Shown here: positions 7,862 through 16,587 of the stretch, piece after piece
Position numbering within the stretch: the first letter of the stretch is position 1
How the letters are laid out: every line of letters starts with the position of its first letter
Source: Candidatus Campylobacter infans
GTDB taxonomy: Bacteria > Campylobacterota > Campylobacteria > Campylobacterales > Campylobacteraceae
Direction of reading: 5' to 3'
Assembly (NCBI GenBank): GCA_009827235.1
Contig: SPMW01000001.1
Span: forward strand, 1-64,000
DNA length: 64,000 bases
Made by a program: the position numbers and the translations under genes
The notes under the pieces: model-generated
What the model saw: the letters and a program-made list of their open reading frames with translations, nothing else
What the model was told of the DNA's origin: nothing
Database searches by the model: none

Positions 7862-8383
7862 TTAATCTTTTGGTGTGCCTGTGTATTTGAAATTATATTT
7901 TACATTAAAGGCACTCCACCATTTGCCAACGCCAGTTGCTTTGTCTGCGTGGCGGCCAAAACCTTGGGATTGTGGATTGTCGATGTGAAAGGTCAGCTCG
8001 TAATTGCCGATACCAGCATCCATTTTGACATTTGCGCCATAATGTGGGCCATCAGCTGCTACCATAGGCATAAAGGTTCCTTTTTTAATCTTGCCATTAT
8101 CTGTGTTTTTTAGCGTGTAGGCGATTTTAAGATAAGGGATCCATTCGCCCTCGCCAAAACCATTTGGATTGCCTTTAAGCGCGTGTATATCGGCTTCTAG
8201 GTGTATATCGGCTTGACTTGGGGCTAGATCTATGCCCTTTGGCTCCATATCAATAGGCTGTAAATAAACAGCTGCTATCTCCATACCATTCATTTCAGCT
8301 GGTTCGCCTATTGCGACCTCGCCAGCCACACAATAACCAGCTAAAACGCCAGCTAACAATGCTGATGAAAGTAATTTTTTCAT
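7862..8383 (-). CDS. p19: Periplasmic iron/copper-binding protein P19
   Basis: A 173-residue protein of the P19/Tpd (FetP-like) family. It has a signal peptide of about 20 residues (MKKLLSSALLAGVLAGYCVA), then the family's metal-binding parts: the MEPKGIDLAP stretch, HLEADIHAL and the conserved FMPMVAADGPHYGANVKM, which supply His, Met and Glu ligands. In Campylobacter P19 acts in ferric iron uptake in the periplasm and works with an Ftr1-type permease. That permease gene lies 14 bases upstream in the same direction, so the two form an operon. A strong ribosome site (AAAGGAG) precedes the ATG. Confidence 0.95.
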   Translation of the reverse strand: MKKLLSSALLAGVLAGYCVAGEVAIGEPAEMNGMEIAAVYLQPIDMEPKGIDLAPSQADIHLEADIHALKGNPNGFGEGEWIPYLKIAYTLKNTDNGKIKKGTFMPMVAADGPHYGANVKMDAGIGNYELTFHIDNPQSQGFGRHADKATGVGKWWSAFNVKYNFKYTGTPKD

Positions 8384-8397
8384 CTTTTCTCCTTTTT

Positions 8398-10293
8398 TTA
8401 AGATTGGGTTTGTTTTTGTTTTGTATAAATTAAGCCAAAAATCAAGGCTAGTATCATTAAGGCTTGTGGCACAAGGCTTTCATAATACGGATATAAGCCA
8501 AGCCACGGCAGGGTAGGTATTGCGCTTATGCTATGGCCTACAAAAAGCTTGCCCTCAATTAACTCCATTACGCCCTTGCCAGTAAAAGCAATAGACATAT
8601 AAAAAATCATAGCCGAAGTAGCGATGAAAAAAGGCTTGATAGGAATTTTTAAGGCAAAAATTTTAAGTATCACATAAGAGATAGCTAAAAGCACGACCCC
8701 TAGGCAAAATCCTGCTACAACCATACCAAGCCCTGAGCTTTTATCGCTAGCATCAAGCACAAGTGCTGTATAAAATAGCACCGTTTCAGCACCTTCTCTA
8801 TAAACTGCTAAAAACACAACCCACCAAAGCATTTTGCTATCTTGTTTGCTTAGGCTGTTTTGGACTTGCGAGCTTATATAAGCGTTCCATTTTTTAGCGT
8901 TTGCATTGCTTAGCAGCCAAAATCCTACATAAAATAATAAAACCGTAGCAACTAACATCACCGCACCCTCTAAAATTTCGCGGCTTTGGGCTGCCATTTG
9001 CGTTCCAAAAATCAAACTCAACGCATAAGCTGTAATTACGCTTAAAATCAAAGCCACGCTAAGTGCGCTATATACTATATTTAAACGCTTTTCATTTTTG
9101 GTTTTTAATAAGTATAAAATCACCGCCGTTACTATAATAAGTGCTTCAAAGCCCTCGCGCAAAATTATGATTAAAGCATATAAAAATATATCCCACGCAC
9201 TATTTTTGCCAGTAAGTTCTAGGCTTTTTTCAAGCTGGGCAAATAATTCATCTTTGGCCTTTTGGATGGCGTTTTCATCGCCTGCGTTAAAGGCAGCATT
9301 TAAGGCATTAAAGCTAGCTTCTGTGCTTAGTTTAAGTGCGCCATCGCGTCCGCCTATGGTGTTTTCCATACCGCTTGCTTCATATTCGTCAAAATACGCA
9401 TTTTGCGTGTGTTCGATAGCTTCGTCTATTTTGCCCTCATCATAAAGGGCGATGGCTTTATTTATGCGTGAGCGAATGTTTTCTACTACGCTTGTGTAGT
9501 CTTTAAAGCTTTCTTTATTTTCTTGCTTTGGAGCAAGGGCGTAGCTATCTTGTGGCAAGCGCGAAATTGTCGTGCTTATAAGCTCATCTATATCAACTAA
9601 GGCTTGATTAAAATCGCTAATTTCTTGCCCACTTGCTACTGATCTAATTAGCTCGTTTATGGCTTGCTGGATATTTGCATCTACTGCCTTGCCTGTTTTT
9701 TGGATAGCTCCAAAGCTAAAACCACCATAACGGCGCACGGCTATTTCTAGCCCGCTATTTCTGTATAAATCCATTTTTAATTCATTTAATGCCGTCAAAA
9801 TGGCTTGCTTATCATTTTTTGGATCTTTTGTTTTTGTGTTTTGGATTTGGGTTTGAATGCTTTCAAGCACGGCATTCCAAGGGTTATCATCTGTTAGGCT
9901 TATTTGTAAATCGCTTTGTGCGTTTAGGCGATGTCCGCTATTTATAATAGGCAAAACTTCATCAATTTGGGCATTTAGCGCATCAATGCGGGCTTTGATT
10001 TGCTCGTAGCTTTCTTTTGCTACTATGGCCTTTCTAATTTGGCCAAATTGCTTTTCCATATCGTAAGATTTTTTGCTGCCAAGATTTAACCTAACGCCTG
10101 CTTCAAGATTTTCAAAATGCCCAAAATATGCTTGTTGGGTTTGCTTTTTAGCTTCGTTATCTTTGCCCTCTTTATAAAGCTCTAAGACTTTATTAAAAGC
10201 ATCTTTAATGGCTTGTGCTTGTTCGTTATAATCGCTAGCCATAAGCATAATAGGCAAAAGCATAAAGCTTAAAATTTTGCACATAAATCTCAT
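8398..10293 (-). CDS. FTR1 family iron permease with periplasmic extension
   Basis: Inner-membrane iron permease. A signal peptide is followed by about 340 helical residues likely to lie in the periplasm. These include two related segments, each with an AxxLYxEGKxxEAxxxTQxAYF pattern near 35-55 and again near 280-300, so the region looks like an internal duplication. The C-terminal ~260 residues hold seven membrane helices with the two REGxE iron motifs: REGFE near residue 380 and REGAE near 490. At 631 residues it matches Campylobacter Cj1658-type proteins. Co-transcribed with p19. Probably iron (Fur) regulated, but no convincing Fur box can be proven by eye. Confidence 0.92.
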   Translation of the reverse strand: MRFMCKILSFMLLPIMLMASDYNEQAQAIKDAFNKVLELYKEGKDNEAKKQTQQAYFGHFENLEAGVRLNLGSKKSYDMEKQFGQIRKAIVAKESYEQIKARIDALNAQIDEVLPIINSGHRLNAQSDLQISLTDDNPWNAVLESIQTQIQNTKTKDPKNDKQAILTALNELKMDLYRNSGLEIAVRRYGGFSFGAIQKTGKAVDANIQQAINELIRSVASGQEISDFNQALVDIDELISTTISRLPQDSYALAPKQENKESFKDYTSVVENIRSRINKAIALYDEGKIDEAIEHTQNAYFDEYEASGMENTIGGRDGALKLSTEASFNALNAAFNAGDENAIQKAKDELFAQLEKSLELTGKNSAWDIFLYALIIILREGFEALIIVTAVILYLLKTKNEKRLNIVYSALSVALILSVITAYALSLIFGTQMAAQSREILEGAVMLVATVLLFYVGFWLLSNANAKKWNAYISSQVQNSLSKQDSKMLWWVVFLAVYREGAETVLFYTALVLDASDKSSGLGMVVAGFCLGVVLLAISYVILKIFALKIPIKPFFIATSAMIFYMSIAFTGKGVMELIEGKLFVGHSISAIPTLPWLGLYPYYESLVPQALMILALIFGLIYTKQKQTQS

Positions 10294-10322
10294 TTTAACA
10301 GCCTTTTAAATTTTATAAGTTA

Positions 10323-10337
10323 TGAAAAGCATTTTCA
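10323..10337. promoter_or_regulatory. Inverted repeat upstream of ftr1-p19, possible operator
   Basis: TGAAAAGCATTTTCA is a perfect 6-3-6 inverted repeat 30 bases upstream of the ftr1 start, where a Fur or other repressor site would be expected for an iron-uptake operon. It does not clearly match the usual Fur consensus, so the assignment is weak. Confidence 0.3.
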
Positions 10338-10510
10338 AAAAAAGTATAAAATTATAAAAGTAGCTAGCTTAAAATAACTTAAAATTTATAATATTTTTGA
10401 TAAACTTTTTTAAAATCACTTAAACATTTATATTTAAAAGACTTGAAATTTTAAAGGCAGAAAATTTGGCTAGTTTAAAATTTGAAATTAAAATTTTAAT
10501 TTAAAAATTA

Positions 10511-11377
10511 TTATTTATTAAAAACGCTTTTATTAAAATTTCTAATAAATTTTATAGGATCGATGCGGGTTTGATTTGCAAATACACTAAAATGTAAATG
10601 TGGCCCGCTCACACGCCCGCTAGCTCCGCTAAGGGCGATGATTTGTGCTTTTTTGACGCGCTCGCCATTTTTGACAAAAATTTTACTCAAATGGCAGTAT
10701 TGCGTGTAAATGCCTGCGCCGTGGTCGATGATGACGCTTTTACCACAATAATAAAGATCTTTTGCGATTTTTACGATGCCTGCGTTGCTAGCACTAATTT
10801 GTTGTGGAGTAGGGGTTTTAAAATCTGTCCCGCTATGAAAGTTTTTTAGTTCATTATTATACACTCTGACCGTGCCATACGCGCTTGTGATTTTGCTATG
10901 AAGTGGCAAGATAAAAGGGCTATTTATCAAAAGATTTGGCGTAAAGCTGGCGTGGATTTTTTGAATCTCATTAAATTCTTTTTTAATGCGAGCATACGCG
11001 CTTTTTGGCGGGTTTATTGTCTTTGGTGCGACTTTTAGAATTTCTTTTTTGTAGGGGAGTTTTTGCACTTTTAAGTTTATGATTTCATCGCCGTTTTTAA
11101 TGAATATATCGCGTTTTGCTTTATATGGAGCAGAAATGATGGCAAGTTTATGATCTTTTAGGCTAGGGTGATTTACCCATTTTGCTGGCTTTTGATTTAT
11201 GCTAAGATCTTGTGCGTTTTCATTTTTACGCACTAAAATATAAGCTTCGCCGTTGCCTATTTTTAAAATTTCATCATTTTTGGCTGTGTTTTTAAGCTTT
11301 AAACTCTCGTTTTTGCTGATGTTTTGGCTAAAAACTCCGCTACAAAACACAGCAAAAATGAGTAAAATTTTAAGCAT
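10511..11377 (-). CDS. M23 family peptidoglycan endopeptidase
   Basis: A 288-residue exported LytM/M23 zinc peptidase. It has a signal peptide (about 17 residues, ending CSGVFS), an N-terminal beta-rich region, then the catalytic domain from about residue 165. The zinc motifs are HSGTDF (HxxxD) and GPHLHF (HxH), and the conserved GASGRVSGPH stretch is complete, so it should be active. In Campylobacter such enzymes trim cross-links and affect cell shape. It overlaps the stop of the upstream 74-residue gene by one base (TAATG). The same pairing with a small acidic protein occurs in C. jejuni, as I recall. Confidence 0.88.
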   Translation of the reverse strand: MLKILLIFAVFCSGVFSQNISKNESLKLKNTAKNDEILKIGNGEAYILVRKNENAQDLSINQKPAKWVNHPSLKDHKLAIISAPYKAKRDIFIKNGDEIINLKVQKLPYKKEILKVAPKTINPPKSAYARIKKEFNEIQKIHASFTPNLLINSPFILPLHSKITSAYGTVRVYNNELKNFHSGTDFKTPTPQQISASNAGIVKIAKDLYYCGKSVIIDHGAGIYTQYCHLSKIFVKNGERVKKAQIIALSGASGRVSGPHLHFSVFANQTRIDPIKFIRNFNKSVFNK

Positions 11378-11601
11378 TATTTGCTCATTAAAATATCTGG
11401 GTAAATGTCTGCTAGGCGTTTGCGAGAGATTGGTGAGTATTGGTTTAGTTGCTCGTAGGCTTCTTCTATATCGCCATCTGTAAATTCGCGCACTTTTTCT
11501 ACTAATTCATAAAGCTCTTCATCATCAAGATTATCAAAATCCTTGCAAGTTTCAAGATTTTCTTGGATTATGGCTTCTAGTTCTAGCTCATCGTAGCTCA
11601 T
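11377..11601 (-). CDS. Small acidic conserved protein of unknown function
   Basis: A 74-residue acidic protein (MSYDELELEAIIQENLET...) with many Glu and Asp residues and a predicted all-helix fold. No known catalytic motif or membrane segment. I start at the ATG at 11601 because GGAG lies seven bases upstream; an upstream in-frame start would add twelve residues without a ribosome site. It overlaps the M23 peptidase start by one base, so the two are likely translated together. It might act with the peptidase, but nothing in its sequence shows this. Confidence 0.75.
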   Translation of the reverse strand: MSYDELELEAIIQENLETCKDFDNLDDEELYELVEKVREFTDGDIEEAYEQLNQYSPISRKRLADIYPDILMSK

Positions 11602-11700
11602 TAACACTCCTTTAATAAAGCGCGCAATATTAGCCAAAAAAGCTTAATTTCTTATAAAATTATTAGCTTAAATTTTGATATTATTTATTAAATCCAAATT

Positions 11701-12129
11701 TTAAATATTAGAAAATTCTTTTTGAAATTTCATTCTTAGTTCATCTGCTAAATCTTGCCCGTTTTCAAAACTAGCTATGATAAAATCATCTAATTTGTGT
11801 AAAAACTCGCCTAATTTTTGGCTCCAAATACTCTCATCGCTGTTTTGGTTCATTCTTTTTATAAATTTTATTTCACGGCTTAGCTCATCGATTTTTTCTA
11901 AAATATCAGCTTGGTTTAATTCTTGTTTTATTTTAAGCATTTTTACTGCGTTAAGTTCATCGTTTATAAAATCGCAAAAACGCTCAAAGCCGTGTTTTGG
12001 TGCGCTTTGAGGCTCATTGTTGGCATCTTGAATGTCAATTGCTTTTGTGATTTTTTGAATGTTGTGTTGTAAGATCGCAGCCACCACAACAACAGCTACA
12101 ATCATCATAATTAGCGATGTAAAGTCCAT
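11701..12129 (-). CDS. Membrane-anchored coiled-coil protein, unknown function
   Basis: 142 residues: one N-terminal membrane helix (residues 5-21, MIVAVVVVAAIL core) with almost no residues before it, then a helical, highly charged region with heptad-like stretches (ELNQADILEKIDELSREIKF). This fits a small inner-membrane protein with a cytoplasmic coiled coil. The gene starts inside the end of rarD (19-base overlap), with AAAAGGATATAA before its ATG. I do not recognise the family. Confidence 0.65.
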   Translation of the reverse strand: MDFTSLIMMIVAVVVVAAILQHNIQKITKAIDIQDANNEPQSAPKHGFERFCDFINDELNAVKMLKIKQELNQADILEKIDELSREIKFIKRMNQNSDESIWSQKLGEFLHKLDDFIIASFENGQDLADELRMKFQKEFSNI

Positions 12130-13016
12130 TTATATCCTTTTAATGAAAAAATCGTGCTTAGCCCAAGGCTTAGCCAAATTAGCCCAAAACTTAGCATTTT
12201 ATAAGCTTCAAAGCTTTCGTTATACAAAAAAATCGCTATTAAAAAGCTAATTGAAGGCGAGATGTATTGAAAAAATCCTATGGTTGAAAGTGCTAAATAT
12301 TTACTAGCCGCGCCAAAGGTTAAAAGCGGTAAAATCGTAATCACTCCGCTAAAAAATAGCAAAAATCCAGTTAGGTTGATTTGAAAATTTGCCCCGCCGC
12401 TAATTTGAATAAAAGCTAAGATAAGAAGCGCAAAAGGCGTCATAAGCATTGTTTCAATAAATAAGCCCTCATAAGTTGGCACAGGGCATTTTTTACGAAT
12501 TAAGCCATAAAACGCAAAAGATAAAGGCAAAAGCAAGCAAATAAAAGGCAAGCGCCCAAGGGCGTAGATTTGCACGCAAATAGCCATAAATACAATAAAA
12601 AGGCTAATTTGATTTATCTTGCTTAATTTTTCTTTTAAAAACAAAAAGCCAAAAAATATAGAAAAAAGCGGGCTTATAAAATATCCAAGGCTTGTTTCTA
12701 GGATATGTCCAGCCTCTATGGCGTAGATGAAAATTCCCCAATTTGCACTTATTAATGCTCCGCTTAAAGCTAAGTTTAAAATAACTTTTTTTATTTTTAA
12801 TAAACGGCGCAAAGCATTTAAACGCCCCAAAAAAATTATAAGCAAAAATAATAAAACCACAGACCAAATAATTCTATGGGCTAAAATTTCAAGCGGACTT
12901 ACATTATCTAACCATTTAAAATATATTGGAAAAACTCCCCACATTCCAAAAGTAGCAGTAATTAAAATAACTCCAAAGGTTTGCCTATCGCGTGGCATAA
13001 AAGATGTTAGTTTCAT
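12111..13016 (-). CDS. rarD: EamA/RarD family transporter
   Basis: A 301-residue inner-membrane protein with about ten hydrophobic helices. The N-terminal GMWGVFPIYFKWLDNVSPLE and AHRIIWSVVLLF stretches, and the later GFFQYISPSISFLIAIFLYNE, are the RarD signature within the drug/metabolite transporter superfamily. The substrate of RarD proteins is not established. The ATG lies directly after the pgsA stop (TAAATG), so it is probably in one transcript with pgsA. Its end overlaps the next gene. Confidence 0.88.
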   Translation of the reverse strand: MKLTSFMPRDRQTFGVILITATFGMWGVFPIYFKWLDNVSPLEILAHRIIWSVVLLFLLIIFLGRLNALRRLLKIKKVILNLALSGALISANWGIFIYAIEAGHILETSLGYFISPLFSIFFGFLFLKEKLSKINQISLFIVFMAICVQIYALGRLPFICLLLPLSFAFYGLIRKKCPVPTYEGLFIETMLMTPFALLILAFIQISGGANFQINLTGFLLFFSGVITILPLLTFGAASKYLALSTIGFFQYISPSISFLIAIFLYNESFEAYKMLSFGLIWLSLGLSTIFSLKGYKWTLHR

Positions 13017-13562
13017 TTAGTTATTATTTTTATTTTGTTTAATATAAGCTAAAATATAGGCAAAACCTGAATACAAAGTAAGCGCCACAGCCAGCCATAA
13101 GAGTAATTGCGAATAAGCCCACTCCATCATCAAAAAGCTAATAGCTATCATTTGAAAAGTTGTTTTTAATTTGCCAGCAAAGCTAGCTTGGACGCTTATA
13201 TTTTGGCTAGCTAGCACAACGCGAAAGCCAGTGATGAAAAATTCCCGCGTAAGTATTATATAAACAGCCCAAACGCTAGCTCTTTGTATCATCATCAAGC
13301 CTAAAAATGCGCTTAAAATCAGCATTTTATCAGCTAGCGGGTCTAAAATTTCACCAAGTTTAGTTTTTTGATCCCATGAGCGCGCGATATAGCCATCAAA
13401 AAAATCCGTCATACAAGCTAGCGCAAAAATGAGCGCACAAAAATAATTTAGCCAGCTAATATTTATTTCATTAGTTTCGTTTTTTAAAGCCAAAAGTAAA
13501 AATAATAGCAAGGGCGCAAGCAAAATGCGCGCACTAGCTAGTATATTTGGGAGATTTAGCAT
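13017..13562 (-). CDS. pgsA: CDP-diacylglycerol-glycerol-3-phosphate 3-phosphatidyltransferase
   Basis: Makes phosphatidylglycerophosphate, the first committed step to phosphatidylglycerol and cardiolipin, in the inner membrane. The CDP-alcohol phosphotransferase signature is complete: DFFDGYIAR followed by GEILDPLADK (D-x2-DG-x2-AR-x8-G-x3-D-x3-D). Four to five hydrophobic helices, 181 residues, normal length. ATG preceded by AGAGG. Followed without gap by rarD. Confidence 0.95.
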   Translation of the reverse strand: MLNLPNILASARILLAPLLLFLLLALKNETNEINISWLNYFCALIFALACMTDFFDGYIARSWDQKTKLGEILDPLADKMLILSAFLGLMMIQRASVWAVYIILTREFFITGFRVVLASQNISVQASFAGKLKTTFQMIAISFLMMEWAYSQLLLWLAVALTLYSGFAYILAYIKQNKNNN

Positions 13563-13612
13563 TTATAGCCTCTAATAACTATTTAGTAAATTTAAAATTT
13601 TAATATTAAATT

Positions 13613-14398
13613 TTATTTAAAAGTAGTGCCACCATCTACAATAAAGCTATGCCCTGTTATCCAGCTAGCCTTTGATGAGCATAAAAACAAGCAAGCTCCG
13701 CTTAAATCTTGCGGTTGTCCCATTCTACCAAGTGGGCTAAGTGCTGCTGTGGCATTGCGAACTTCTTCGTAGTTTGTAAAAGCGCGCAAAGCATCGGTTT
13801 CAATAGGCCCGCCACATACTACATTTACGCGGATATTATGCTCGCCTAGCTCAGTTGCAGCATAGCGCGCCATAGCCTCTACGCCGGCTTTTGCCGTGCC
13901 ATGCCCGCTGTAATGCTCTATATAAACCAAATGCCCAGTGCTTGAAAGAGTAATCACCGAGCCACCGCCTACTTTTTGCATTCGTTTTGCGGCTTCTTGC
14001 GTGCCACATACAAAAGCGTTGATTGTGGCTGTGAAAATATTATTTAGCCCGCGCGGTTTTAGTTTCATAAATTTTGTATATCCGCCAGCTACTGCGCGCC
14101 CTGAAATAATCGCATTTGATATGAAAAAATCAACCCTGTCAAAATCTTTATCAATCTCTTCAAAAACCTCTTTATAATTTTCTGGCTCTAAAATATTTAG
14201 CTCATAAGCCCTAGCTTTTATGCCAAAATCTTTTTGGAGTTGATCTGCTTGCTCTTTGGCTAGGTCTTGATTGCTATTATAAGTAAAGGCGATATTTACG
14301 CCCATTTTAGCAAATTCCAAAACAATAGCCCGACCTATACCACGCGTGCCACCGCTAATTACAAGCGTTTTATTTTTAAACTCATTAACATCAAGCAT
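13613..14398 (-). CDS. SDR-family reductase, FabL-like enoyl-ACP reductase candidate
   Basis: A 261-residue short-chain dehydrogenase with the cofactor motif SGGTRGIGRA (residues 15-24). The catalytic residues are Y-SGHGTA-K, a Y-x6-K spacing that is typical of enoyl-ACP reductases (FabL/FabI) rather than the Y-x3-K of ordinary SDRs. The C-terminal SWITGHSFIVDGG stretch is conserved in the class. It overlaps the dapA stop by two bases (TAATG). C. jejuni has a similar gene beside dapA, annotated only as an oxidoreductase. Whether it serves fatty-acid synthesis or another reduction cannot be told from sequence. Confidence 0.8.
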   Translation of the reverse strand: MLDVNEFKNKTLVISGGTRGIGRAIVLEFAKMGVNIAFTYNSNQDLAKEQADQLQKDFGIKARAYELNILEPENYKEVFEEIDKDFDRVDFFISNAIISGRAVAGGYTKFMKLKPRGLNNIFTATINAFVCGTQEAAKRMQKVGGGSVITLSSTGHLVYIEHYSGHGTAKAGVEAMARYAATELGEHNIRVNVVCGGPIETDALRAFTNYEEVRNATAALSPLGRMGQPQDLSGACLFLCSSKASWITGHSFIVDGGTTFK

Positions 14399-15291
14399 TA
14401 AAATCCTTTTATATCGTAGTTTTTCATTTGTTCTTCTATTAGTTTTAGGTTTTCCTTACAAGGCGGGCATAATGGCAGGCGGTATTCTAAGCTATCAATT
14501 AGCCCAGCAATAAACATCGCCGCTTTTATAGGGATTGGATTGCTTTCGCAAAACATAGTTTTATTAATATTATAAAGCTTGTCGTTTATAGCTTTTGCGC
14601 CGGCAAAATCGCCACTAAGTGCTTTATGGGTAAGCTGGGCTGTCATATCTGGCAAGAGATTTGAAGTTACTGAAATTACGCCCTTGCCACCATTTGCTAA
14701 AATAGGATAATTTATGGCATCTTCGCCACTAATTACTGCTATATTTGGCTCGTGCGCTAGTAAATCCACGCATTTATCAATACTGCCACTTGCTTCTTTT
14801 ACGCCATAAATATTTTTGCATTCTCTAAATAATCTAATTGCCGTGTTTGCCGATATATCACAGCCCGTGCGACCTGGGACATTATATAAAAGCACTGGAA
14901 TTTCTACATTTTTAGCGATTTGCTCATAATGTAAAAAAATGCCTTCTTGGCTTGGTTTATTATAATAAGGCGCAACTGATAAAATGCCATGCGCGCCACA
15001 TTTTTGGGCAAATTTTGCTAGATCTACGGCTTCGTGTGTGGCATTTGAGCCAGCGCCTGCTAGCACTTTTACCTTTGTATTTTTACAAACACTAACGGCC
15101 AATTCTATACAAAATCTATGCTCATCGTGCGTTAGCGTGGCGCTTTCGCCCGTGGTGCCAACTGGCACAACCGCATCTATGCCTAATTTTATTTGTCTTT
15201 TGATTAGTTTTTCATAGCCGTTTTCATCTATTTTGCCATTTTTAAATGGCGTTATTAGCGCACTCATCGCGCCTAAAATTTCATTTTTCAT
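14398..15291 (-). CDS. dapA: 4-hydroxy-tetrahydrodipicolinate synthase
   Basis: Condenses pyruvate with aspartate semialdehyde to start the lysine/diaminopimelate branch that feeds peptidoglycan. 297 residues in a TIM barrel. The family signatures are [14 protein letters not shown] (residues ~43-56), the catalytic tyrosine in [10 protein letters not shown], and the Schiff-base lysine in GVKEASGS. The ATG starts eleven bases inside the end of the M16 peptidase gene; AAGG lies upstream of it. Confidence 0.97.
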   Translation of the reverse strand: MKNEILGAMSALITPFKNGKIDENGYEKLIKRQIKLGIDAVVPVGTTGESATLTHDEHRFCIELAVSVCKNTKVKVLAGAGSNATHEAVDLAKFAQKCGAHGILSVAPYYNKPSQEGIFLHYEQIAKNVEIPVLLYNVPGRTGCDISANTAIRLFRECKNIYGVKEASGSIDKCVDLLAHEPNIAVISGEDAINYPILANGGKGVISVTSNLLPDMTAQLTHKALSGDFAGAKAINDKLYNINKTMFCESNPIPIKAAMFIAGLIDSLEYRLPLCPPCKENLKLIEEQMKNYDIKGF

Positions 15292-16534
15292 TTGTAGCCT
15301 TTAAGATTATTGTGCTTTTTTGAGTTTTATTGAAGTATTTTTTAGCTATTTTTTTAAGCTCTTGTGCGCTTAAATTTTTGCTTTTATTTTCTAATTCATA
15401 AAAATCCTTTATATCACCACTTGCGATATAGTTACCAAAAATACTAGCTACCGTGCTAGCTTGGCTCATAGAATACACCAAATCTGCTTTTAGCGCGCTT
15501 TTTATTTTTGTAAGTTCTTCTTCATCTATTAAATCTTTTTTGCAAGATTTAATGATTTTGTTTAGCTCTTTTAGCACGATTTTTGCGCTTATTTGTGGAT
15601 TACAAACGGCGATAAAAATAAAAAGCCCAGCATCTTTTAAGCTCATAGCAAAGGCATTTATGGAATTTACTAATTGCTTTTTATCTACTAATTCGCGCTC
15701 TAAAATGCTACTTTTACCGCCACTTAAATACTGGCTAAGAGCGTTTAGGGCTACATTATCTGGGTGTTTAAAATTTGGAATTTTAAAAGCAACTGCTAAA
15801 ATATCAACCGCGCTTTCTTTATGAATTATTAGCTTTTTTGCGCCTGTTTGCTTTGGCTCTATTTGGTGAAATTTTGGTAAATTCGCTCTATTTGGGATAT
15901 TTGCAAAATGCTTTTTGGCTAAATTAAAGGCGGTTTTTTTGTCTGTATCGCCAGTGATTATTAAAAAAGCGTTTTTTGGTTGATAATAAGTTTTCCAAAA
16001 TTTTCTTATATCAGCGATTTTCCAATTTATTATATCCTCATAATACCCAATAGGCAGCCAATGATAGCTATGGTAGCTAAATGCGCTCTCAAAAAGTTTA
16101 AAATATAAAGTGCCGTATGGATCATTATCTGTGCGCCATCTGCGCTCTTGAATCACTACCTTGCGCTCAGGCTCAAACTCGCTATTTTTAAGGCTTAAAT
16201 TCTCCATCATATCAGCAAAAAGCTCCAAGCTTTTATCTAAATTATCCTTGCTAGCTTTTATATAATAATGCGTATAATCAAAGCCCGTGCTTGCGTTATT
16301 TGTGCCACCAAAGCCTTTAACGATTTTATCAAAATCGCCAGCTTTATGATTTTTCGTGCTTTTAAAATTTAAATGCTCTAACATATGAGCCATACCAGTT
16401 TTGCCAAGCGTTTCATCGCGTGAGCCGACTTTATAAAATACATCTACATTTATTACATTTGAGCCTTTATTTAATGGCACAAAGTAAATTTCAAGCTTAT
16501 TTTTTAATTGAGTTTTATAGTATTTTGGTAGCAT
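15281..16534 (-). CDS. M16 family zinc peptidase
   Basis: A pitrilysin-type peptidase of 417 residues, with the inverted zinc motif HMLEH (HxxEH) near residue 58 followed by a downstream Glu, and the R/Y substrate-binding region in the C-terminal half ([16 protein letters not shown]). I start at the ATG at 16534, preceded by AAAGAGGCAAA; the longer frame up to 16573 lacks a ribosome site. No signal peptide is obvious, so its place in the cell is uncertain. Members cut small peptides. In Campylobacter it is found upstream of dapA, as here. Confidence 0.9.
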   Translation of the reverse strand: MLPKYYKTQLKNKLEIYFVPLNKGSNVINVDVFYKVGSRDETLGKTGMAHMLEHLNFKSTKNHKAGDFDKIVKGFGGTNNASTGFDYTHYYIKASKDNLDKSLELFADMMENLSLKNSEFEPERKVVIQERRWRTDNDPYGTLYFKLFESAFSYHSYHWLPIGYYEDIINWKIADIRKFWKTYYQPKNAFLIITGDTDKKTAFNLAKKHFANIPNRANLPKFHQIEPKQTGAKKLIIHKESAVDILAVAFKIPNFKHPDNVALNALSQYLSGGKSSILERELVDKKQLVNSINAFAMSLKDAGLFIFIAVCNPQISAKIVLKELNKIIKSCKKDLIDEEELTKIKSALKADLVYSMSQASTVASIFGNYIASGDIKDFYELENKSKNLSAQELKKIAKKYFNKTQKSTIILKATNEK

Positions 16535-16587
16535 TTTGCCTCTTTTATGATAAAAAAATGCGCATTTTAGCAAAAGCTAATTTAATT

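Noticed and set aside
10294-10510. Possible small RNA or gene in the spacer upstream of ftr1
   Set aside because: Only AT-rich DNA with short palindromes; no frame or stable stem seen beyond the small inverted repeat already listed.
12604-12867. Minus-strand 87-codon frame rich in Phe and Lys
   Set aside because: Out-of-frame shadow of rarD with no ribosome site.
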